A DNA stretch of 6,158 bases from an uncultured Comamonadaceae bacterium (GTDB taxonomy: Bacteria > Pseudomonadota > Gammaproteobacteria > Burkholderiales > Burkholderiaceae_C): assembly GCA_937871735.1 (NCBI GenBank), contig CALMOI010000389.1:1-6158 (forward strand), read 5' to 3'. Both the position numbers and the translations under genes were made by a program. The notes beneath the pieces are model-generated. The model did not search any database, was not told the DNA's origin, and saw only the letters and a list, made by a program, of their open reading frames with translations. Below, piece by piece: positions 1 through 4,045 of the stretch; within the stretch, counting starts at the first letter, position 1, and each line of letters starts with the position of its first letter.

Positions 1-64
1 GAGAGCTACCCAGCTCACGGACGGCGACGATGCGCCCCACTCCGGTGATGATTCCAGTAAACAT
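1..64 (-). CDS. ribE: Riboflavin synthase alpha subunit, N-terminal fragment (cut by window edge)
   Basis: Reading the minus strand from the ATG at 64-62 gives 21 residues that begin MFTGIITGVGRI and end at the window edge. The MFTGII start followed by a glycine-containing turn and a hydrophobic strand is the hallmark N-terminus of riboflavin synthase. That enzyme dismutates two 6,7-dimethyl-8-ribityllumazine molecules into riboflavin plus the pyrimidine precursor, in the cytoplasm. The start follows the ribD stop by 60 nt on the same strand, so the two are probably co-transcribed. No strong Shine-Dalgarno is visible just upstream. Only about a tenth of a typical protein of roughly 200 residues is seen, so domain content and integrity cannot be judged. 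The identification rests on the signature start plus the ribD neighbour. The gene is called ribC in E. coli K-12 nomenclature. Confidence 0.9.
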   Translation of the reverse strand, partial: MFTGIITGVGRIVAVRELGSS

Positions 65-92
65 CCGGCCATTTTCGCAGGGATTGGGTGTC

Positions 93-112
93 TTGCCCTT
101 GTACCAAGGCAA
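93..112 (-). other. Hairpin in the ribD-ribE spacer
   Basis: The minus strand between the ribD stop and the ribE start contains an inverted repeat, TTGCCTTG-GTA-CAAGGGCAA. It can pair over 8 bp with a single bulged G and a 3-nt loop. No U-tract follows it, so it does not look like an intrinsic terminator. It could be an mRNA stability or processing element, or a modulator of ribE translation, but the spacer is short and the role is speculative. Confidence 0.4.
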
Positions 113-124
113 CTGAGCGGTAAA

Positions 125-1228
125 TCAGGCGGCCCAGCTCACCCGCTGGGGCAGCCGCGCCAGCAGTCGCAGGTCGGGGTCGATGCGGGTGGCGTCTTGC
201 CATTGCAGCGTCACGCCTTGCGCCAGCGCGGTCAATTCGGGCAGATTCGCCAAACCCAATCCTGGCCCGAGCAGCTTGGGCGCGAGGTACAGCAGCACTT
301 CGTCCACCAGCCCTTCACGCAGCAGCGAGCCGTTGAGTTTGTAGCCCGCTTCCACATGCAGCTCGTTGATGCCGCGCTGGCCTAGGTCGCGCATCACGGC
401 GGCTAAATCGACTTTGCCGTGCGGGTTGGGCAGCAGCGTGACCTCCGCCCCACGCGCTTGCAAGGCGGCGCGGCGCTCGGGGTGATCGGCTGCGCCGTAA
501 ATCCAAACCCGGCGCGGCACGTCCCACAGCGCGCCATTCAGCGGGGTTTCGAGCTGGCTGTCCACAATCACCAGATCGGGTTGGCGCGGCGTGGCGACCA
601 GCCGCACATCCAGACGCGGGTTGTCGGCCAGCACGGTGCCGATGCCGGTCAGCACCGCCCCGGCGCGTTTGCGCCAGGCGTGGCCGTCGGCGCGAGCTTC
701 GGGGCTGGTGATCCACTGGCTGGCACCGTTGTGCAGGGCGGTGACACCGTCCATGCTGGCGGCCATCTTCATGCGCACCCACGGCGTGCCGCGCACCATG
801 CGGCTGAAGAAACCGATGTTCAGCGCCTGGCTTTCAGCACCGCCCGCGCCGACTTCCACTTCGACACCAGCGGCTTGCAAGCGCGCCAGCCCTTGACCGG
901 CGACCAGCGGATTGGGATCGGTGCAAGCGGCCACCACGCGGCGTATGCCCGCAGCAATCAGCGCATCGCAGCACGGCCCGGTGCGCCCGTGGTGCGAACA
1001 GGGCTCTAGCGTGACGTAGGCGGTGGCTCCGGCGGTGGGCAGTCCGCGTGCTGCCGCGTCGCGCAAGGCCATGACTTCGGCGTGCGGGCCACCGGCTTGC
1101 TGGGTGTGGCCTTGGCCGATGACGTGGCCGTGTGCGTCGGTCAGCACACAGCCCACGCGCGGGTTGGGTTCAGACAGGCCGGTGGCGGCGTGGGCGCAGG
1201 CCAGCGCCATTTCCATGTGAGGGGACAT
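125..1228 (-). CDS. ribD: Bifunctional diaminohydroxyphosphoribosylaminopyrimidine deaminase / 5-amino-6-(5-phosphoribosylamino)uracil reductase
   Basis: RibD deaminates the GTP-derived diaminopyrimidine ribosyl phosphate and then reduces the ribosyl chain with NADPH, the second and third steps of riboflavin synthesis in the cytoplasm. The 367 residues match the usual full length. The N-terminal cytidine-deaminase-like domain spans about residues 1-145. It has NPRVG at 22-26, the zinc site H49-A-E51 (E51 is the proton shuttle), and cysteine ligands C77 and C86 within EPCSHHGRTGPC. The reductase domain follows, with MKMAASMDG near 153-161, ADNPRLDVR at 201-209, HVEAGYKLNGSLL at 291-303 and LVDE at 307-310. 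Every expected catalytic residue is present. The ATG at 1228-1226 is taken as start; M5 and M7 are alternatives, since no clear ribosome site decides between them. ribE lies downstream on the same strand, and the pilus operon is divergent. Confidence 0.97.
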   Translation of the reverse strand: MSPHMEMALACAHAATGLSEPNPRVGCVLTDAHGHVIGQGHTQQAGGPHAEVMALRDAAARGLPTAGATAYVTLEPCSHHGRTGPCCDALIAAGIRRVVAACTDPNPLVAGQGLARLQAAGVEVEVGAGGAESQALNIGFFSRMVRGTPWVRMKMAASMDGVTALHNGASQWITSPEARADGHAWRKRAGAVLTGIGTVLADNPRLDVRLVATPRQPDLVIVDSQLETPLNGALWDVPRRVWIYGAADHPERRAALQARGAEVTLLPNPHGKVDLAAVMRDLGQRGINELHVEAGYKLNGSLLREGLVDEVLLYLAPKLLGPGLGLANLPELTALAQGVTLQWQDATRIDPDLRLLARLPQRVSWAA

Positions 1229-1238
1229 GCAGAGATTA

Positions 1239-1256
1239 CCGTTGATTCCGTTGATT
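1239..1256. repeat. Tandem 9-bp direct repeat (CCGTTGATT x2)
   Basis: Two exact, abutting copies of CCGTTGATT lie 11 bp from the ribD start codon, inside its presumed leader. On the minus strand this reads AATCAACGG twice. Adjacent identical 9-mers can be a double binding site for a regulator or the trace of a small slippage duplication. The sequence shows the repeat directly; a function is not demonstrated. Confidence 0.6.
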
Positions 1257-1296
1257 CATGCCGTCGGTCTGTCCCTAGACGGGCGCAATCCGGGCG

Positions 1297-1313
1297 GCAA
1301 CTAGCATTGTTGC
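1297..1313 (+). other. Short inverted repeat upstream of the pilin gene
   Basis: GCAAC and GTTGC form a perfect 5-bp stem around the 7-nt loop TAGCATT, ending 23 nt before the ATG of the pilE-like gene. It could be a small operator or a 5'-UTR hairpin. A 5-bp stem also arises often by chance, so confidence is low. Confidence 0.25.
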
Positions 1314-1336
1314 AGCACCCTGATGGGTTTCGTGTC

Positions 1337-1747
1337 ATGGAGATTTCTGCGGTGCATCTCAATCAACAAGGTTTGACGCTGGTGGAGTTGGTGGTCGTCA
1401 TGGCCATCGTTGGCGTTTTGAGTGCGCTGGCCTATCCGGCCTACAGCCAGCATGTGCTCAAAGGCCGCCGGGTTGGCGCGCAAGCTGCGGCAATGGACAT
1501 CGCCAGCCGTGAGCATCAATTTTTGATGGCTGATCGCTCCTACGCCAGCGCCACGACACTGCAAAGCAGTGGCTACAACCTGCCGACTTCAGTGAGCCCG
1601 TACTACACCTACAGCATCGCGCTGACAGCCAGTGCGACAGCCCCGCCCACGTTTTTGATCACCATGACGCCGATCAACTCCCAAGCCAGCGATGGCACCT
1701 TGACGCTCAGCAGCGAAGGGGTGAAGGCTCCGACTGACAGATGGTAG
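1337..1747 (+). CDS. pilE: Type IV pilin of the PilE / ComP-like family
   Basis: A 136-residue prepilin. A 12-residue leader ending in QQG precedes the cleavage site G12|L13, with Glu at mature position 5 (E17). The hydrophobic helix then runs to about residue 34, ending in YPAYSQHV. The tail has the PilE/ComP pattern: EHQFLMADRSYA (59-70), a YTYSIAL strand near 90-96, and DGTLTLSSEGVKAP before a terminal W. The leader would be cleaved by PilD and the pilin inserted in the inner membrane before assembly. Mature residue 1 is Leu rather than the usual Phe. There is no cysteine, although relatives usually have a C-terminal pair. The frame is open back to about 1082, but the ATG at 1337 gives a normal leader and lies outside ribD. 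Its last codons overlap the pilV start by 7 nt. A minor pilin role is likelier than major pilin, judging from the operon. Confidence 0.88.
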   Translation: MEISAVHLNQQGLTLVELVVVMAIVGVLSALAYPAYSQHVLKGRRVGAQAAAMDIASREHQFLMADRSYASATTLQSSGYNLPTSVSPYYTYSIALTASATAPPTFLITMTPINSQASDGTLTLSSEGVKAPTDRW

Positions 1748-2331
1748 CCCCGTCCCGTGCTGCGGCAAATCGGCGACAACGCGGCGTGCTGCTGATCGAG
1801 GTGCTGGTCACTTTGGTCATCGTGTCCATCGGCTTGCTGGGTTTGGCCGGGGCGCAAGTCCACCTCCAGCGCACTGAATTGGATGCATATCAACGCAGCC
1901 AAGCCTTGCTGCTTTTGTCTGACATGGTGAGCCGCATCTCCACCAATCGCAGTCATGCCAGTGCGTATCTGGTGGCGGTCAGCAGTCCCTTGGGCGCGGG
2001 TGCAAGCTGCCCGACGGGCACGGCCACCGTGGCGCAGCTGGATTTGGCCGAGTGGTGCAACGCCTTGCAAGGTGCTGCCGAAACCGTCGTGGTTGGCGGC
2101 GTGACGGCCACGACGGGTGGATTGGTCAATGGCCGAGGCTGCATTGAAAACGTCAACGGCGACTACTTGGTGACCGTCGCTTGGCAAGGCCAGATCGCGC
2201 TATCGCCACCGCCCGCAGGTGTGGCGTGTGGCGCGGGCAGCTACAACGGCAGTATCGGCTCAGACTGCGCCGACGACCGCTGTCGGCGCGCGGTCACGAC
2301 CTTGGTGCGGCTCGCCGATTTATCGCCTTGA
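1741..2331 (+). CDS. pilV: Type IV pilus minor pilin PilV
   Basis: A 196-residue prepilin with a 15-residue basic leader ending RQRG. It is cleaved at G15|V16, with Glu at mature position 5 (E20) in the sequence VLLIEVLVTLVIVSIGLLGL. That LLIEVLV...IGLLGLAGAQ helix is diagnostic of PilV. Mid-region and C-terminal hallmarks include EWCNAL (104-109), GCIEN (133-137), DYLVTVAWQG (141-150) and CRRAVTTLVRL (181-191). Six cysteines (90, 106, 134, 163, 176, 181) suggest disulfides in the periplasmic domain. In characterised systems PilV joins PilW, PilX, a FimU/FimT-type pilin and PilY1 in the assembly-priming tip complex. The start ATG lies within the last codons of the pilE-like gene (ATGGTAG), so translation is probably coupled. 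A GAAGG about 13 nt upstream is a poor ribosome site. Length is normal for the family. Confidence 0.93.
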   Translation: MVAPSRAAANRRQRGVLLIEVLVTLVIVSIGLLGLAGAQVHLQRTELDAYQRSQALLLLSDMVSRISTNRSHASAYLVAVSSPLGAGASCPTGTATVAQLDLAEWCNALQGAAETVVVGGVTATTGGLVNGRGCIENVNGDYLVTVAWQGQIALSPPPAGVACGAGSYNGSIGSDCADDRCRRAVTTLVRLADLSP

Positions 2332-2348
2332 GCCGCTGATTGACGCCT

Positions 2349-3524
2349 ATGACGACGCTTTTCTCACGCCGCTTGCGCCAGTCTGGTTTCACCTTGGTGG
2401 AGCTGATGATCGCCATGCTGATTGGCGTTTTCATGGTGCTGGCGTTGATCACGCTGCTCATCAACGTCAACCGCAGCAACCAAGAGATGAACAAGTCCAG
2501 CGCCATTGTGGAAAACGGACGGTTTTCTTTGCAGCTCTTGGGCGCGGATGTTTCTCATGCGGGATTTTGGGCGGGCCACATCCCCGCATTTGATGATTTG
2601 TCGGGGGCTGGCGTGCCTGCTGATGTGCCTGCCGCCGTGCCCGACCCGTGCAAGCCGTTTGCAACTTGGACGGCGCAAGATCACATCAACATGGTGGGCA
2701 TCGCGGTGCACGGCTATGACATTGCGGCCACCGTGCCATCGCCGACTTTGCCGGTGTGCGCCAACATCGTCACCAACCCCAAGGCCAGCACCGATGTGCT
2801 GGTGGTGCGCCATGCGGACACTTGCGTGCCCGGCGATCCTGACTCGCCGGAATGCCAAGATTTGGCCGTCGGCAAGCTCTATTTCCAGACCAACCGCTGC
2901 GGCAGCGCCGCTGCGTTCACCTTGGCGGCGGCGACTTCTACGGTGATGGGCACCGCCACCTTTCCGGGACTCAAGCGCAATTGCACCACGGCGGAAGAGG
3001 CCCGGCGCTTTGTCTCCACGTTGTACTACGTGCGCAACTACGCAGTGACCGTGGGCGACGGCATTCCCACCTTGATGCGTTCGGACTTTGACCTCTCGGG
3101 TGGCACGCTGCAACACAAAGCCGCCGAATCGGTGATTGAAGGCGTGGAAGGCTTTCGCGTGGAGTACGGCATCGACAGCCAAAGCCGATCAGGCGCTGAC
3201 GTGGACTACAGCAGCGCCATTGTGTGGGCCGATGCCGCGAAAACCACGCCCACCAACCGAGGCGATGGCGTGCCCGACGGCGCTTATGTGCGCTGCACCA
3301 CCGCCACGCCCTGCACCGCCGCCCAGTTGATGAATGTGGTGGCCGTCAAAATTTATGTGCTGGTGCGCAGCTCTGACAGCGCCACCTCTGCGGGCTACCG
3401 CGACACCAAAACCTATCACATGGGCAGCACCACGCTGGGGCCGTTCAATGACGGCTACAAGCGCCATCTGTTTTCACAAACCATGCGCTTGATGAACGTG
3501 GCCTCGCGCCGGGAGACACCCTGA
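2349..3524 (+). CDS. pilW: Type IV pilus minor pilin PilW
   Basis: A 391-residue prepilin. The leader ends QSG; cleavage at G13|F14 leaves FTLVELMIAMLIGVFMVLAL with Glu at position 5 (E18). Family marks include SSAIVENGRFSLQLLGADVSHAGF (50-73; helix tail), the EGVEGFRVEYGID block (264-276), and the closing KRHLFSQTMRLMNVASRRE (371-389). The latter is typical of the PilW C-terminus. Length fits the beta-proteobacterial members. Eight cysteines are spread through the periplasmic part. Between YGID and the C-terminal strands lies an Asp/Gly-rich stretch ending NRGDGVPDG (303-311), separated from YGID by about 27 residues. I chose the ATG at 2349 over an in-frame TTG at 2340, as it gives a normal leader. 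Neither has a clear ribosome site, so coupling to pilV (17-nt gap) is likely. The stop shares one base with the pilX start. Confidence 0.94.
   Translation: MTTLFSRRLRQSGFTLVELMIAMLIGVFMVLALITLLINVNRSNQEMNKSSAIVENGRFSLQLLGADVSHAGFWAGHIPAFDDLSGAGVPADVPAAVPDPCKPFATWTAQDHINMVGIAVHGYDIAATVPSPTLPVCANIVTNPKASTDVLVVRHADTCVPGDPDSPECQDLAVGKLYFQTNRCGSAAAFTLAAATSTVMGTATFPGLKRNCTTAEEARRFVSTLYYVRNYAVTVGDGIPTLMRSDFDLSGGTLQHKAAESVIEGVEGFRVEYGIDSQSRSGADVDYSSAIVWADAAKTTPTNRGDGVPDGAYVRCTTATPCTAAQLMNVVAVKIYVLVRSSDSATSAGYRDTKTYHMGSTTLGPFNDGYKRHLFSQTMRLMNVASRRETP
3511..3515 (+). promoter_or_regulatory. Ribosome binding site of pilX
   Basis: GGGAG lies 8 nt before the ATG at 3524, within the last codons of pilW. 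It supports that start and the one-base stop/start overlap (TGATG) between the two genes. Confidence 0.65.
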
Positions 3525-4012
3525 TGCGCCGAGTGCGCAGAGGCCGCCAGCGCGGCGTGACGCTCATCATCGGCTTGATCATGATGGTGCTGATGACCGT
3601 GGTGGTGGTGGCCGCATTCAGCGCCAGTACGTCCAATGCGAAGTCCGTGCGCAACATGCAAGTGCATGACGAAGCGTTGGCCGCCGCCCATCGCGCCACC
3701 GAGCAATTCATCAGCACCGCATTTGCCAGCACCACGCTGAGCGCCAGCGCCTACAACATCGACATCAACCAAGACGGCGTGACCGATTACGTGGTCAGCA
3801 TGGCCGTGCCGGTTTGTTTGCGTGCCGTGAGTTATGCCGGCGCGCCGCCCAGCGACAGCGAGTTGCACGCCGCCGTCTCGGGCACGACTTGGAGCGTCGA
3901 TTGGGATGTGGATGCCAAGGTGACGGATGCGACCACGGGTGCCACCGTGCGGGTGCGCCAAGGCGTGCGCGTGTTGCTGTCAGACGCGCAAAAGTCGGCA
4001 GTCTGCCCTTGA
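3524..4012 (+). CDS. pilX: Type IV pilus minor pilin PilX
   Basis: A 162-residue prepilin-like protein with a very basic 11-residue leader (RRVRRGRQRG). The likely cleavage is at G11|V12, followed by VTLIIGLIMMVLMTVVVVAAFSAS, the PilX-type N-terminal helix. The helix tail has MQVHDEALAAAHRATEQFI (45-63), matching the PilX pattern in which a conserved helix carries Ala and Glu. Mature position 5 is Ile (I16), not Glu; lack of Glu+5 is known for GspK-type minor pseudopilins, the functional counterparts at the filament tip. D80-I-N82-Q-D84-G85-V-T-D88 resembles a calcium-binding loop. Two cysteines (98 and 161) could pair. Placement between pilW and pilY1, with one-base overlap to pilW, fits a priming-complex subunit. 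Identity rests on the N-terminal helix plus gene order, as the C-terminal domain is poorly conserved in this family. Confidence 0.88.
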   Translation: MRRVRRGRQRGVTLIIGLIMMVLMTVVVVAAFSASTSNAKSVRNMQVHDEALAAAHRATEQFISTAFASTTLSASAYNIDINQDGVTDYVVSMAVPVCLRAVSYAGAPPSDSELHAAVSGTTWSVDWDVDAKVTDATTGATVRVRQGVRVLLSDAQKSAVCP

Positions 4013-4031
4013 GACCTACACCTTCATTTGC

Positions 4032-4038
4032 AGGGAAG
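4032..4038 (+). promoter_or_regulatory. Ribosome binding site of pilY1
   Basis: AGGGAAG lies 7 nt before the ATG at 4046, in the 33-nt pilX-pilY1 gap. It is the best ribosome site in the operon and fixes the pilY1 start. Confidence 0.75.
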
Positions 4039-4045
4039 TGAAACC

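Larger units (their letters stand above)
1229..1336. promoter_or_regulatory. Divergent intergenic region between ribD and the pilus operon
   Basis: This 108-bp gap lies between two outward-facing genes, so it should hold the ribD promoter (minus) and the pilus operon promoter (plus). I found no convincing sigma-70 -35/-10 pair on either strand; TTGATT at 1251-1256 is -35-like but lacks a good partner. I also found no sigma-54 element with correct GG-N10-GC spacing. The gap is too short to hold both promoters and a full FMN riboswitch. It contains a 9-bp tandem repeat and a small hairpin, listed separately. Assignment is by position only. Confidence 0.5.

Noticed and set aside
419..1009. Long plus-strand open frame antisense to ribD
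   Set aside because: ribD on the opposite strand is unambiguous; this frame is a shadow with no recognisable motif.
1292..1313. Sigma-54 promoter before the pilin gene (GGC...TTGC)
   Set aside because: The GG and GC elements are 14 bases apart instead of the required 10, so it does not fit.
1082..1336. N-terminal extension of the pilin frame back to an ATG at 1082
   Set aside because: It lies antisense inside ribD and would put 85 extra residues before the prepilin leader; the ATG at 1337 gives a normal 12-residue leader.
1229..1336. FMN riboswitch upstream of ribD
   Set aside because: The gap is too short for the full RFN element plus a promoter, and I saw none of its conserved stem sequences.
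2364..3182. Long minus-strand open frame antisense to pilW
   Set aside because: It mirrors the GC-rich codon pattern of pilW, has a His/Arg/Gln-rich low-complexity product, and no domain or ribosome site.
3264..3272. RGD integrin-like tripeptide in PilW (residues 304-306)
   Set aside because: A three-residue motif in an Asp/Gly-rich loop is expected by chance, and the RGD reported for pilus adhesion lies in PilY1, not PilW.
3599..3610. GTG repeat in pilX as a phase-variation tract
   Set aside because: It is only about four trinucleotide units encoding Val in the membrane helix, so slippage would keep the frame and is unlikely to switch the gene.
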